DNA of 64,000 nt from Bacillus mycoides (GTDB taxonomy: Bacteria; Bacillota; Bacilli; Bacillales; Bacillaceae_G), in NCBI RefSeq assembly GCF_001757995.1, contig NZ_LXLV01000070.1, forward strand, positions 124,001-188,000, in the 5' to 3' direction. Both the position numbers and the translations under genes were made by a program. The notes under the pieces are model-generated. The model had not been told where the DNA came from and searched no databases. It was given only the letters and a program-made list of their open reading frames with translations. Positions 1-8,824 of this stretch are shown here, in pieces (the first letter of the stretch is position 1; each line of letters opens with the position of its first letter).

Positions 1-352
1 CAACGGGAATAAAACGTGCGGTAAAGATAACACCAGTTCCATAACGATTAAACCACGCTTCCGCATAATCAATATGTTTCTTCTGAATCAAAATATATTT
101 TCCATATCGCTCAAGAACAGGTCTTCCTCCGTATCGACCGATCCAATAAATAAATAGCTGTGCGATTACACCGCCAATCGTACCGAACGCAACAGCACCC
201 CAAAATGTAATGCTTCCTGTTGATACTAAATAGCCTGCATAAGACAATACGATTTCACTTGGAATAACCTCTAACATCAATCCAAGCATAATTCCCCAAT
301 AACCAAGTCCTTCTAGAAAAACTAAAACTGAATGAATCAACTCTCCTAACAT
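1..352 (-). CDS. DedA-family membrane protein (3' part outside window)
   Basis: The first 117 or so residues of a DedA/SNARE-associated membrane protein are present; the C-terminus runs off the left edge. The visible part has a hydrophobic first segment, a GLMLEVIPSEIVLSYAGYL stretch typical of DedA re-entrant loops, a GxxxGxxxxQLFIYWIGRYGGRP region and an ARFIPV motif at the cut. DedA proteins are inner-membrane scramblase/transport-like proteins involved in envelope homeostasis. Two adjacent ATG codons (352 and 355) follow an AGAGG ribosome site; the second gives the better spacing. Confidence 0.85.
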   Translation of the reverse strand, partial: MLGELIHSVLVFLEGLGYWGIMLGLMLEVIPSEIVLSYAGYLVSTGSITFWGAVAFGTIGGVIAQLFIYWIGRYGGRPVLERYGKYILIQKKHIDYAEAWFNRYGTGVIFTARFIPV

Positions 353-432
353 CATTTACCTCTCTTTACTGTTTTCATTGCAAAAAATAAAAGTACAAGC
401 GGTAAATATCTTGTACTTTTATTTTTTTAAAT

Positions 433-1632
433 TTAGTTTGCCTTCGTATCCCACTTAAAGATTTTATTTAAAAATTTATATACATTCTTTGACTCTTTCG
501 TTAGAAGCGGACCTAAAATAGATAGTATAAGCACATATAGTGCTGAGAATGGTTTCAATACCGACATTAAACCACCCGCGATACCGATATTAGCCATAAT
601 GATTGAGAATTCTCCCCTTGAAACGATTGTTAATCCAATATTTGTTGATGCTTTATGAGATAGTCCAGCTTGTCGTCCTGCAATCATCCCTGCTACAAAG
701 TTTCCAATTATCGTCAGAAGTACAGCACCTAACGTTAACCATATTGCTCCGCCTAATGAAAACGGATCTATACTTAATCCGAAACTGAAGAAGAAGATAG
801 CTCCGAAAAAGTCTCTAAATGGAACAACAAGATGTTCAATTCGGTCACTATGCTCTGTCTCAGAGAAAACTAAGCCTAAAAGAAGTGCTCCGATTGCTTC
901 TGCAACGTGAATTGTTTCTGAAAAACCAGCGATGAAGAATAACGAAGCAAATACTACAATAATAAAGATTTCATCTGAACTAATATTGAGCAATTTATTT
1001 AATAACGGCGTTGCTTTTCTAGCTACTACAAAGAATAGAAGCATATATCCTAAAGCGATTCCAATTGAAGTAAGAGCACCTAAGAACGAAGCATGATCCC
1101 CTAGAACTAAACCAGAAACAACTGATAAATATACAGCAAGGAATATATCTTCAAACATAATAATTCCTAATATTAATTCGGTCTCATTATTACCAGTTCT
1201 TCTTAAATCCACTAACACTTTAGCAACGATGGCACTAGAAGAAATCGTAATAATACCCGCAATAATTAAGATTTCAAGTAAAGGGAAGCCCATTATAAAT
1301 CCATATAATAATCCAAGTGAAAAGTTAATTAAAATATAAATCGTTCCGCCAATCGCAATAGAACGTCCAGATTTAATTAATTTTTTCATCGAAAACTCTA
1401 GGCCTAGATAGAACAGAAGGAACAGAACTCCAATCCTTCCAAGGAAGGAAATTACACTTGCACTTTCAATAAATTTGAGATCGATAACACCTATTGTCGG
1501 CGCATGCGGTCCTACTAACATGCCAAGAACAATTAGAAAAGGTATTACTGAGAATTTAAACTTTCCAGCGATTACTGCCGCAATTGCTACTAAAACTAAA
1601 GCTGTACCAACTTCAAAAATTAAAGTATCCAT
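433..1632 (-). CDS. khtU: K+/H+ antiporter, CPA2 family (KhtU-like)
   Basis: 399 residues, about a dozen hydrophobic segments and the CPA2 (KefB/YhaU) fold, with GLEFSMKKL near residue 80 and HVAEAIGALLLGLVFSET near 245. CPA2 exchangers export K+ (or other monovalent cations) in exchange for protons, helping pH homeostasis and methylglyoxal resistance. The ATG directly abuts the TAG stop of the upstream khtT-like gene, so the two are translationally coupled. In Bacillus subtilis KhtU is gated by KhtT, matching this order. The specific name rests on gene pairing and family resemblance. Confidence 0.85.
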   Translation of the reverse strand: MDTLIFEVGTALVLVAIAAVIAGKFKFSVIPFLIVLGMLVGPHAPTIGVIDLKFIESASVISFLGRIGVLFLLFYLGLEFSMKKLIKSGRSIAIGGTIYILINFSLGLLYGFIMGFPLLEILIIAGIITISSSAIVAKVLVDLRRTGNNETELILGIIMFEDIFLAVYLSVVSGLVLGDHASFLGALTSIGIALGYMLLFFVVARKATPLLNKLLNISSDEIFIIVVFASLFFIAGFSETIHVAEAIGALLLGLVFSETEHSDRIEHLVVPFRDFFGAIFFFSFGLSIDPFSLGGAIWLTLGAVLLTIIGNFVAGMIAGRQAGLSHKASTNIGLTIVSRGEFSIIMANIGIAGGLMSVLKPFSALYVLILSILGPLLTKESKNVYKFLNKIFKWDTKAN

Positions 1633-2130
1633 CTAGTCAGTCCCCCTATTCGAAAGTAACTCATTAATAATTTTTTTAATTTCTTCTCTCTCACCCGAAA
1701 CTACAAGCATATCTCCTTCTTCAATTACTGTTTCTGGCCCTGGATTAAATAGCTTTTTCATATTCTTTTTCATAACTGCAATAATCGTTACGCTATATGT
1801 TTTTCTTATTTCAAGATCACCGATTGTTTTTCCGATTGCTGGAGCTGTATTCTCGACTTTAAACCACTCAATCGCTAAACCTTCAAAGACCATTTCAACA
1901 TTTTCTAATGCTCTAGGCTTGTATACCATTCCACCTAATATTGCTGCAATTTGTCTTGCCTCTGAGTCACGTAATGAAATACTTGAGATGCTTTCTTCAT
2001 GGTCTGAATCAAAATGATACATTTCTCTACGTCCATCATCATGAATAACAATCACCATTTTTTCGTTACCTTTCGTAACGATTTGAAATTTGTAACCAAT
2101 ACCCGGAAGTTCACTTTCTCTAATATTCAT
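1633..2130 (-). CDS. khtT: KhtT-like regulatory subunit with TrkA-C domain
   Basis: A soluble 165-residue protein, the same length as B. subtilis KhtT. The C-terminal half (about residues 80-165) has a TrkA-C (RCK-C) pattern: FKVENTAPAIGKTIGDL, then TVIEEGDMLVVSGERE near the end. Such domains bind nucleotides such as c-di-AMP and control the partner antiporter. A longer reading frame begins at a GTG at 2145, but that GTG lies inside the GTGGAGGAG ribosome site, so the ATG at 2130 is the start. It is upstream of and coupled to the antiporter gene. Confidence 0.85.
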   Translation of the reverse strand: MNIRESELPGIGYKFQIVTKGNEKMVIVIHDDGRREMYHFDSDHEESISSISLRDSEARQIAAILGGMVYKPRALENVEMVFEGLAIEWFKVENTAPAIGKTIGDLEIRKTYSVTIIAVMKKNMKKLFNPGPETVIEEGDMLVVSGEREEIKKIINELLSNRGTD

Positions 2131-2185
2131 ATTTAGCTCCTCCACAACGATTTTTATTTGAATTTTCTGTTTTTTCGTCTTTTAT

Positions 2186-2359
2186 TCATCCAATCAATTT
2201 TAGAAATTCTAACCATTCAGGATACCTGTGATTTGGAAATCTTTTATTGTAATAATAAGTGGCTCCTAAAAAGATACTTAAAGATGTAATGATAAAAAAT
2301 AAATTACTTCTCATTTTCAAACTCTTAAGACTTACTTTCAATAAAGATTCTTCTTTCAA
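2186..2359 (-). CDS. Small single-span membrane protein upstream of khtT (KhtS position)
   Basis: A 57-codon frame starts with TTG at 2359, preceded by a clear GAGGGGA ribosome site five bases away. It encodes a basic N-terminus, one hydrophobic helix (NLFFIITSLSIFLGATYYY) and a short charged tail ending WLEFLKLIG. It lies 55 bp upstream of khtT on the same strand, in the position of KhtS in B. subtilis, but I cannot show homology. Translation is inferred from ribosome site and membrane character. Confidence 0.55.
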   Translation of the reverse strand: MKEESLLKVSLKSLKMRSNLFFIITSLSIFLGATYYYNKRFPNHRYPEWLEFLKLIG

Positions 2360-2540
2360 ATTATCCCCTCTTTTTCGCTTTAAATTTAGTTTTTTAAAAT
2401 GTAAATAATTCTAAAAATATTACGATGTAACATAATCATAACACGAAATATGTTTAAGTAACATGATTTTTTAGAAAAATTGATTCTGGTATATTTTTTG
2501 CATATAATTTTCTTATTACGAAAAAAAGGAAGTGTATTAT

Positions 2541-3977
2541 ATGGTTGATATCTTTAGCAGATTCCTTGAGGTAACGAATAATATTTTATGGTCATATATT
2601 CTTATTGCAATGTTAATCGGCTTCGGTCTTTATTTCTCTTTTAAATTGAAATTTGTACAGATTAGTCATCTAGGCGAAATGATACGTTTAATAGGGAATG
2701 GATTTAACCGAAAAACAAAGAAAAAAGATAGCATCTCCCCGTTCCAAGCTTTCTGTTTAAGTGCAGCAGCTCGTATTGGTATCGGGAACTTAGCTGGTGT
2801 AGCACTCGCAATTTCTATGGGTGGACCTGGTGCAATATTTTGGATGTGGTTTATCGCTATTATCGGTGCAGCTACTAGTTTTGTAGAATGTACGCTCGCA
2901 CAAATTTATAAAGTAAAAGATGGAAGCAGGTTCCGTGGTGGCCCAGCATATTACATGGAAAAAGGGTTAAACAAACGCTGGATGGGTGTCTGGTTTTCAC
3001 TTCTTATTACAGTTGCGTACGGATTAATTTTCAATTCAGTTCAAGCAAATACAGTAACAATAGCGTTTGAAAATGCTTTTGGACTAGAGCGAACTATCGT
3101 AGGAGCTGTATTAGCTTTATTAGTTGCGGTTATTATTTTTGGTGGTATTAAAAGCATTTCACGTATTACAGAAATGATTGTTCCTCCAATGGCGATTGTT
3201 TATATTGGTGTGGCTATTTTTGTCGTTATTAACAACTTCAATATGTTACCAAGCATTTTTACAGAAATATTTAACAGTGCATTCGGTTTAGACCAAGCCA
3301 TCGCTGGTGGTATTGGAGCAGCAATCAAGTTCGGAATTCAGCGCGGTTTATTCGCAACAGAAGCTGGTATGGGTAGCTCTCCTAACGCAGCTGCAACATC
3401 AGATGTATCTCACCCTGTAAAACAAGGACTTGTTCAAGCATTAGGTGTTTTCGTAGATACATTCTTAGTATGTACATCAACAGCGTTTATCGTATTATGT
3501 TCTGGACTTTACAAAGGATCAAATTTAGAAGGTATTGAATTAACACAACAAGCATTAAGTTCACAAATTGGACCGTGGGCAAGTACTTTCTTAGCGATTA
3601 TTATTTTCCTATTCGCTTTCAGTTCTTTACTAGGAAACTACTATTATGGTGAAACAAATATCGCATTTATTAAAGAAAGCAAAACATGGTTAATGATTTA
3701 TCGCGTTGCAGTTGTCGGAATGGTTTTCTTCGGATCAATCGCTGCCCTTCAAACTGTTTGGAGTTTAGCTGATTTATTTATGGGACTAATGGTATTCACA
3801 AACTTAATTGCCATCTCATTCCTTAGCAAATTTGCCTACGCAGCTTTAGTAGACTATATTAAGCAAAAGAAACAAGGCAAGGATCCTGTCTTCCTTGCAA
3901 GTTCTATCCCTGGCTTAAAGAATACGGAGTGCTGGGATGGACAGGATGCAGAAGAAAATAAGCAAGCAGTATCATAA
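2541..3977 (+). CDS. Sodium:alanine symporter (AGCS family)
   Basis: 478 residues with ten or more transmembrane helices. The AGCS signatures are plain: RIGIGNLAGVALAISMGGPGA near residue 85, FRGGPAYYMEKGL near 135, and GLFATEAGMGSSPNAAATSDVSHP near 270. AGCS carriers import alanine or glycine with Na+. The ATG at 2541 follows AAAAAGGAAGTG; an in-frame GTG at 2532 lies inside that ribosome site. A close paralogue lies at 11835-13265. A strong terminator follows. Confidence 0.93.
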   Translation: MVDIFSRFLEVTNNILWSYILIAMLIGFGLYFSFKLKFVQISHLGEMIRLIGNGFNRKTKKKDSISPFQAFCLSAAARIGIGNLAGVALAISMGGPGAIFWMWFIAIIGAATSFVECTLAQIYKVKDGSRFRGGPAYYMEKGLNKRWMGVWFSLLITVAYGLIFNSVQANTVTIAFENAFGLERTIVGAVLALLVAVIIFGGIKSISRITEMIVPPMAIVYIGVAIFVVINNFNMLPSIFTEIFNSAFGLDQAIAGGIGAAIKFGIQRGLFATEAGMGSSPNAAATSDVSHPVKQGLVQALGVFVDTFLVCTSTAFIVLCSGLYKGSNLEGIELTQQALSSQIGPWASTFLAIIIFLFAFSSLLGNYYYGETNIAFIKESKTWLMIYRVAVVGMVFFGSIAALQTVWSLADLFMGLMVFTNLIAISFLSKFAYAALVDYIKQKKQGKDPVFLASSIPGLKNTECWDGQDAEENKQAVS

Positions 3978-4005
3978 TTAAAAGCAGAAGCTATATATCA
4001 AATAA

Positions 4006-4041
4006 AAACTCCCTATTACTTCACAGTAATAGGGAGTTTTT
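4006..4041 (+). terminator. Terminator after AGCS symporter
   Basis: The inverted repeat AACTCCCTATTACT / AGTAATAGGGAGTT is followed by TTTTATTT. It is a standard factor-independent terminator shortly after the symporter stop codon. Confidence 0.85.
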
Positions 4042-4109
4042 ATTTACAACAGTTCATAATTTGTTCAAATTAATTCCAGCAAAAGGGTTGATTTATACAA
4101 ATTACTAGA

Positions 4110-4124
4110 TTATAATAATTATAA
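4110..4124 (+). promoter_or_regulatory. Perfect PerR box upstream of dps
   Basis: The 15-mer TTATAATAATTATAA matches the Bacillus PerR operator consensus TTATAATNATTATAA at every position. It lies about 47 bp before the Dps start codon, so peroxide-induced, metal-dependent derepression by PerR is the likely control. Assignment is by consensus only. Confidence 0.85.
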
Positions 4125-4170
4125 ATTAGTAATTCGTATAACATAATAACTCAAGAGGAGATTGATCATA

Positions 4171-4611
4171 ATGAACAAACAAGTAATCGAAGCATTAAAC
4201 AAACAAGTAGCAAACTGGAGCGTTTTATTCACAAAACTACACAACTTCCATTGGTACGTAAAAGGACCTCAATTCTTCACACTACATGAAAAATTTGAAG
4301 AGCTTTACACAGAATCAGCTACTCACATCGATGAAATTGCAGAACGTATTTTAGCAATTGGCGGCAAACCAGTAGCAACAATGAAAGAATACTTAGAACT
4401 ATCTTCTATTCAAGAAGCAGCTTACGGAGAAACTGCAGAAGGAATGGTCGAAGCAATCATGAAAGACTACGAAATGATGCTAGTCGAACTGAAAAAAGGT
4501 ATGGAAATCGCTCAAGACTCTGACGACGAAATGACATCTGACCTACTACTAGGTATCTACACAGAACTAGAAAAACACGCTTGGATGCTACGTGCATTCT
4601 TGAATCAATAA
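4171..4611 (+). CDS. dps: Dps-family DNA-protecting mini-ferritin
   Basis: 146 residues, the normal Dps length. The ferroxidase-site pattern is visible: [39 protein letters not shown] (His, Asp and Glu ligands, about residues 25-63). Dps dodecamers oxidise and store iron using hydrogen peroxide and protect DNA under oxidative stress. The ATG at 4171 is chosen because GAGGAG lies ten bases upstream; a TTG at 4162 touches that site. The perfect PerR box just upstream agrees with an oxidative-stress role (B. subtilis mrgA-like). Confidence 0.92.
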   Translation: MNKQVIEALNKQVANWSVLFTKLHNFHWYVKGPQFFTLHEKFEELYTESATHIDEIAERILAIGGKPVATMKEYLELSSIQEAAYGETAEGMVEAIMKDYEMMLVELKKGMEIAQDSDDEMTSDLLLGIYTELEKHAWMLRAFLNQ

Positions 4612-4618
4612 TAGATTT

Positions 4619-4905
4619 AAAAGCGGAAGCGGCTTGCTCAGAATCGCAGGACACTTCAAGCTCTCGACCTTGAAGCGCTTTTTGCTTCGAGCGAGAGAGC
4701 GAAATGACCGGAGATTCTAGCCGCTGGAGCTGGATACAACTAAAAGCGGAGGTGGCTCGTTTAGCTCTGACTGGATAAGGTTCTTTCACATAAAAGGCGC
4801 TTTTTGCCTTCTTATGTGAAAGGTTCTTAGACACGAAGAGCTAGCCACCGGAGCTGGATACTAACTAAAAGCAGAAGCGGCTCTCGTTTAGAGTCGCTTT
4901 TTTTA
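4619..4905. repeat. Two and a half tandem copies of a palindromic intergenic repeat
   Basis: Two related units of about 120 bp (4619-4738 and 4741-4864) each begin AAAAGCGGAxGxGGCT and end GGAGCTGGATAC, with internal arms that pair (for example the CTTTCACATAA arms around 4780-4824 of unit 2). A third, truncated unit starts at 4868 and collapses into a hairpin with a T run (GCGGCTCTCGTTTAGAGTCGC then TTTTTTT, 4877-4905) that probably serves as the dps terminator. Similar starts occur near 48430. They look like B. cereus-group (bcr-type) repeats; the family number is not known to me. No gene is supported between 4612 and 5171. Confidence 0.65.
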
Positions 4906-5171
4906 TGTAGTGGTCGCACATCACAATGGTACATGAAATTATATCAACGTTTTTTCAAATATATCGATCGTAACTCGAATTATATCGATGTTTCGACAAA
5001 GAATATCGACTTACCGACAAATCACGACAATAATAACACTCCCCGCCTCTACTTTTATCAATATATTACAATCTCATTTATGTTAAAATATAGGAAACAC
5101 CCTTTAATAATTAGATCCAAAAAGCTTTTCCAAATTCATCATTTACTACTTAAATGACGGGAGTGGTTCAG

Positions 5172-5369
5172 TTGAAAGACTACTTAATTAGAGCATTTTT
5201 TGCATTAATCACAGTTGGGATTCTCTTACTTATAGCTAATATTTTCAATATACGTGTCGAGGTTAAAGACTATGCTTTCCTCGTTGTTGTAGCAATTGGT
5301 GGCGGCTGGGGTGGCTGGTACCTGTATAAAAAACAAAGTAATCAAAATGATAAAGGCATTCCAAAGTAA
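5172..5369 (+). CDS. Small two-helix membrane protein, function unknown
   Basis: 65 residues from a TTG at 5172, five bases after GGGAGTGG. It has two hydrophobic helices (about residues 6-24 and 31-50) separated by a short charged turn, then a lysine-rich polar tail. I do not recognise the family. The upstream ATG at 5154 would place the ribosome site inside the gene, so the TTG is preferred. A terminator follows the stop immediately. Confidence 0.6.
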   Translation: MKDYLIRAFFALITVGILLLIANIFNIRVEVKDYAFLVVVAIGGGWGGWYLYKKQSNQNDKGIPK

Positions 5370-5390
5370 TATGGAATGCCTTCCTTTTTA
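5352..5390 (+). terminator. Terminator shared by convergent small membrane-protein genes
   Basis: GGCATTCCA / TGGAATGCC with a TTCCTTTTTATTT tail lies between two convergent genes and overlaps the 3' end of the first one. Confidence 0.75.
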
Positions 5391-5669
5391 TTTCCGTCTA
5401 TAGTAGATAACGAAATTCAGACCACTGATCAAAACAATCCCAATAAACATATTAGAAGACTGCACATCGCCACCTAAACTATATTCATCAGCAATAAATC
5501 CTAGCATAACAAGTGTTATCGCAGAAACACCAATACATATAACCGAAATAAACCAAAGTGAAAACTCATTAATCAGCTCTTTCTTCTGTCTTAAAACAAT
5601 TAGCATAACAAGAATAGACGCTGCTAAAATACTTTTAAAAACAGGACGTAAATATACAAACTCCTCCAT
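5388..5669 (-). CDS. Three-helix membrane protein, function unknown
   Basis: 93 residues starting at ATG with a GGAGAAATAG ribosome site. Three hydrophobic stretches (about residues 12-26, 37-58 and 72-88) and a short basic tail suggest a small integral membrane protein. No motif links it to a known family. It converges on the small two-helix protein upstream. Confidence 0.6.
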   Translation of the reverse strand: MEEFVYLRPVFKSILAASILVMLIVLRQKKELINEFSLWFISVICIGVSAITLVMLGFIADEYSLGGDVQSSNMFIGIVLISGLNFVIYYRRK

Positions 5670-5788
5670 CTATTTCTCCTTTTCAAAAAACATTATATCT
5701 CAACATTAACATATTTAACTAAATTAAAAACACATGCCTTTTTACGATAAAAAAGACATGTGTTTCTATAAATCGCTATAAAAATGTA

Positions 5789-6367
5789 CTATGATAATTG
5801 CTTCCACTTCGTCCCCAAGACAGGACGCTCGTAATTTTTGATTTCATGAATTAGTTTATCTACCGTCTCAGCGGAAACGATTAACTCTTTATTCGATGGA
5901 TTCATAAAGCCTTCTTCTGCTGCCCGTTCAACCATTTGCAAAATTGGTCCGTAAAAGTCTTTTATGTTCAATAAACCAACCGGCTTATTATGTATACCAA
6001 TTTGTGACCAACATACAACTTCAAATAGCTCTTCAAACGTTCCATATCCGCCTGGTAATGCAATGAAAGCATCCGCAAGCTCTGCCATTTTCGCCTTGCG
6101 CTCATGCATTGTTTCTACTTCAATTAATTCTGTTAATCCTGTATGTACGATTTCTCCTCGAAATAGACCGCGCGGCATAACACCTGTTACACGTCCACCT
6201 AAACGAAGAACTTCGTTTGCTACTTCTCCCATTAATCCAACGCATGAGCCACCGTATACGAGCTCATAGTCGTTCTCAACAAACATTTTGCCTAATTCCA
6301 TTGCCTGCTCTTTAAACTCTGGTCTCTCCCCTAAATTGGAACCTGCAAACACACAAATCTTTCTCAT
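5789..6367 (-). CDS. yvdD: LOG-family protein (cytokinin riboside monophosphate phosphoribohydrolase type)
   Basis: 192 residues with the Rossmann-like LOG signature: CVFAGSN at the start, VYGGSCVGLMGEVA near residue 38, ERKAKM near 90 and the diagnostic PGGYGTFEELFEV near 104. LOG enzymes hydrolyse nucleoside 5'-monophosphates to base plus ribose 5-phosphate. It is divergent from a MazG-like gene, the same pairing as yvdD/yvdC in B. subtilis, which supports the name and suggests a nucleotide-salvage or clean-up role. Confidence 0.88.
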   Translation of the reverse strand: MRKICVFAGSNLGERPEFKEQAMELGKMFVENDYELVYGGSCVGLMGEVANEVLRLGGRVTGVMPRGLFRGEIVHTGLTELIEVETMHERKAKMAELADAFIALPGGYGTFEELFEVVCWSQIGIHNKPVGLLNIKDFYGPILQMVERAAEEGFMNPSNKELIVSAETVDKLIHEIKNYERPVLGTKWKQLS

Positions 6368-6440
6368 TCCTACACCCCGAAACTATATATTGTTATGATA
6401 CAATTGACATTGTACAACATATTGAAGGGATGAGGAAGAA

Positions 6441-6764
6441 ATGGATATCGTTGCATTTCAAAGATGGGTTGAGGAATTTTACGAAAAACGAAGCTGGTCA
6501 CAGTATAATGCCTTTATTCGCTTAAATTTCTTAACTGAGGAAGTTGGGGAAGTTTCACGAGTTGTTCGCGCTATTGAAATCGGCCGCGATCGTCCTGATG
6601 AAGATGCGAAAACAGAAGAAGAGCTAAAACAAGAACTAAAAGAAGAACTTGGTGATGTACTATCTAATCTTATTATTCTTTCGCAAAAATATGATTTAGA
6701 TTTGCAGGACATTATGGAAGCACACGTCACAAAGCTTTCGAAAAGGTTTGAAACATCTAAATGA
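6441..6764 (+). CDS. yvdC: MazG-like nucleotide pyrophosphohydrolase
   Basis: 107 residues forming a single all-alpha MazG-like domain. The metal-binding helices are visible: LTEEVGEVSRVVRA (ExxE, about residues 29-42) and EELGDVLSNLIIL (ExxD, about 70-82). These enzymes hydrolyse (d)NTPs to monophosphates. It is divergent from the LOG gene with a 73-bp spacer and carries a good ribosome site (GGGATGAGGAAGAA). Confidence 0.85.
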   Translation: MDIVAFQRWVEEFYEKRSWSQYNAFIRLNFLTEEVGEVSRVVRAIEIGRDRPDEDAKTEEELKQELKEELGDVLSNLIILSQKYDLDLQDIMEAHVTKLSKRFETSK

Positions 6765-6817
6765 GAATGTTATCAATTATGATATAATATTATTGTCACA
6801 ATAATAAGGGGGATTTT

Positions 6818-7324
6818 ATGTTATCTAAAAAATTGCACGACGCATTAAATGAACAAATGAACTTTGAATTTTACTCTGCCCATGCTTATATGGCAATGGC
6901 TGCTTACTGTACAGCTGAGAGCTATGATGGATTCGCTAACTTTTTCCTTGTACAAGCTGAAGAAGAACGTTTCCACGCAATGAAGCTTTACAACTATATT
7001 AATGACCGCGGCGAGCGCGCTATTATTACTGGATTTGATAATCCTAATAACGAATACGAATCTGTATTAAATGCTTTTGAAGTCGCACTTGAACACGAGC
7101 GTGAAGTAACGAAACGTATTTATCACTTATCTGATATCGCTTGGGATGAGCGTGAGCACGCAACAATTACCTTCTTAAAATGGTTCGTTGATGAGCAAGT
7201 AGAAGAAGAAGCTTCATTCGATAGCATCATTCAAAAATTAAAACGTATTACAAGCGATTCAAACGCACTATTTATGCTAGATGCTGAATTAGAGAAGCGT
7301 ACATTTACGCCTCCAGCTGAATAA
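6818..7324 (+). CDS. Ferritin (non-haem iron storage)
   Basis: 168 residues, typical of bacterial FtnA. Ferroxidase ligands are visible: FEFYSAHAYMAMA (Glu near 18), EEERFHAMKLYNYI (Glu and His near 50-55) and EREVTKRIYHLSDIAWDEREH (about 95-115). Ferritin forms a 24-mer that oxidises Fe2+ and stores it as ferrihydrite. The start follows AAGGGGGATTTT. A hairpin (ATTATTGTCACAATAAT, about 6788-6805) precedes the ribosome site. Together with dps this end of the window is rich in iron handling. Confidence 0.92.
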   Translation: MLSKKLHDALNEQMNFEFYSAHAYMAMAAYCTAESYDGFANFFLVQAEEERFHAMKLYNYINDRGERAIITGFDNPNNEYESVLNAFEVALEHEREVTKRIYHLSDIAWDEREHATITFLKWFVDEQVEEEASFDSIIQKLKRITSDSNALFMLDAELEKRTFTPPAE

Positions 7325-7444
7325 TAGTTTAATCACCTTAATGAATGTATTAAGGTGATTTTTTATTTTCTCTCTAGCTTAAAATCACCTTAAAATTCCT
7401 CGTATTTGACATAGAACCAGTAAATAAATGGTATTATTTTCAAT

Positions 7445-7586
7445 ATAAAGTGAAACTTTAATCCGTGGGGTTTTGTTCATCCCCCACGGATTATTAGCCC
7501 TCACCAATCGAGCGTTTACGGGCAGTTGATCTCCCACCTAACCTCTTTTGAGGTGGGAGTCTTATTGCTCGTTAATGCGGGATAAA
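7445..7586 (+). repeat. bcr1-like repeat, copy A
   Basis: A 142-bp unit flanked by ATAAA on both sides. It begins AAGTGAAACTTTAATC, carries a G-rich/C-rich hairpin (GTGGGG / CCCCCAC) and ends TTAATGCGGG. Four other copies or part-copies in this window share the layout. It matches what is known of the B. cereus-group bcr1 element (about 155 bp, TTTAT duplication, mobile but non-autonomous). It ends only 22 bp before the next start codon. Confidence 0.85.
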
Positions 7587-7608
7587 ACAATATACGAGGA
7601 GAGAAAAA

Positions 7609-8781
7609 ATGAACCAACGTGTAGAATTTGTTGACGCCATTCGTGGTTTCGCTTTATTTGGCATTTTACTTGTTAATATAACATTAATTCAATTCGGGTT
7701 ATTCGCTAATGAAAAACCCACTTATATTTTCGGGAAACTCGATGAAAGTGCTAATTGGTTTATTCAATTTTTCGGCACACAGAATTTTATTTCCCTATTC
7801 TCTTTTTCATTTGGGCTTAGCATTATTTTGTTACAAAAAAGTATTATCGCAAAAGGAAAAAAGTTTTTCCCTACATATATAAGGCGTATTAGCATTCTTT
7901 TACTACTAGGTTTCATTCACGGCACTTTTGTTTGGGAGGGAGATATTTTATTTGCCTACGGGATTGTCGGGATTTTCTTAATGATGTTCATCAATCGAAA
8001 ACCAAAAACGTTACTCATTTGGGCATCCATTTTATTAGCACTCATTATGTTCGCATCTTATCAATCTGAACCTACATCAAACACATTCAATGATGTCGCA
8101 CCTTATATTGAAAAAGAGCATAAAGTTCATGAAACTGGAAGCTATATGGATCATATCAACTTTAGATTAACTGAAAATCCTTTTGATTACATGGGAATTA
8201 ACGGTGTCTTCGGATTAGTTATCCTGTCAATTTTCGCGTTAATTTTTATGTCCCCACTCTTCTTACTCGGCATGTACGTAGGAAAAAAGGGGTGGTTATT
8301 TGAGATTGATAAACATATGTCTGCTGTCAAAAAAATATGGCTTATTACTGGTATTTTCTCTTTTACAATCAAAATTTTAGCCACGTTCGTAAATCATCCG
8401 ATTTTAATTATGTTACAGGCAGGTATTACACCAGTAACCATGACCTTCTTTTACGGAAGCACAATTATTTTATTGTTCCATTACAAAAAAGCATCGCGCT
8501 TACTAACATACATGGCGAACATGGGAAAAATGTCAGTTAGTAATTACTTAGCTCAATCTATTATCGCAACAACTATTTTTTACGCATATGGGTTTGGCTT
8601 ATACGGTAAAATCGGCTATTTCTTCGGTATTCTTTTAACCATTGGAATTTATACGATTCAATTATTCGTTAGTACCTATTGGCTACAGAAATACCGAATG
8701 GGGCCTGTAGAATATGTGTGGAGACTGGGAACTTATTTAGAGAGACCACGATTTAAAAAAGACTTGGATAAAGCAAGTTAA
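7609..8781 (+). CDS. DUF418-family (YeiB/YxaH-like) membrane protein
   Basis: 390 residues with about ten transmembrane helices. The N-terminal RVEFVDAIRGFALFGILLVNI and the C-terminal QLFVSTYWLQKYRMGPVEYVWRLGTY are hallmark DUF418 sequences; the GxxxFGLL-type membrane core is related to acyltransferase-3-like proteins. The molecular function is not established. The ATG follows GAGGAGAG. The bcr1 copy just upstream forms most of any 5' leader. Confidence 0.85.
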   Translation: MNQRVEFVDAIRGFALFGILLVNITLIQFGLFANEKPTYIFGKLDESANWFIQFFGTQNFISLFSFSFGLSIILLQKSIIAKGKKFFPTYIRRISILLLLGFIHGTFVWEGDILFAYGIVGIFLMMFINRKPKTLLIWASILLALIMFASYQSEPTSNTFNDVAPYIEKEHKVHETGSYMDHINFRLTENPFDYMGINGVFGLVILSIFALIFMSPLFLLGMYVGKKGWLFEIDKHMSAVKKIWLITGIFSFTIKILATFVNHPILIMLQAGITPVTMTFFYGSTIILLFHYKKASRLLTYMANMGKMSVSNYLAQSIIATTIFYAYGFGLYGKIGYFFGILLTIGIYTIQLFVSTYWLQKYRMGPVEYVWRLGTYLERPRFKKDLDKAS

Positions 8782-8783
8782 AC

Positions 8784-8819
8784 AAAAAAGCAATGAGCCT
8801 ACGCTCATTGCTTTTCTTA
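8784..8819. terminator. Bidirectional terminator between DUF418 gene and nupC-like gene
   Basis: AAAAAGCAATGAGC / GCTCATTGCTTTTCTT forms a hairpin with A and T runs on either side, suited to terminate both convergent transcripts. Confidence 0.8.
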
Positions 8820-8824
8820 ATTTA

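Noticed and set aside
4933-5157. 74-codon frame after the dps repeats
   Set aside because: No ribosome site, repeated ATATCGA-type sequence, odd composition; the true small gene begins at 5172.
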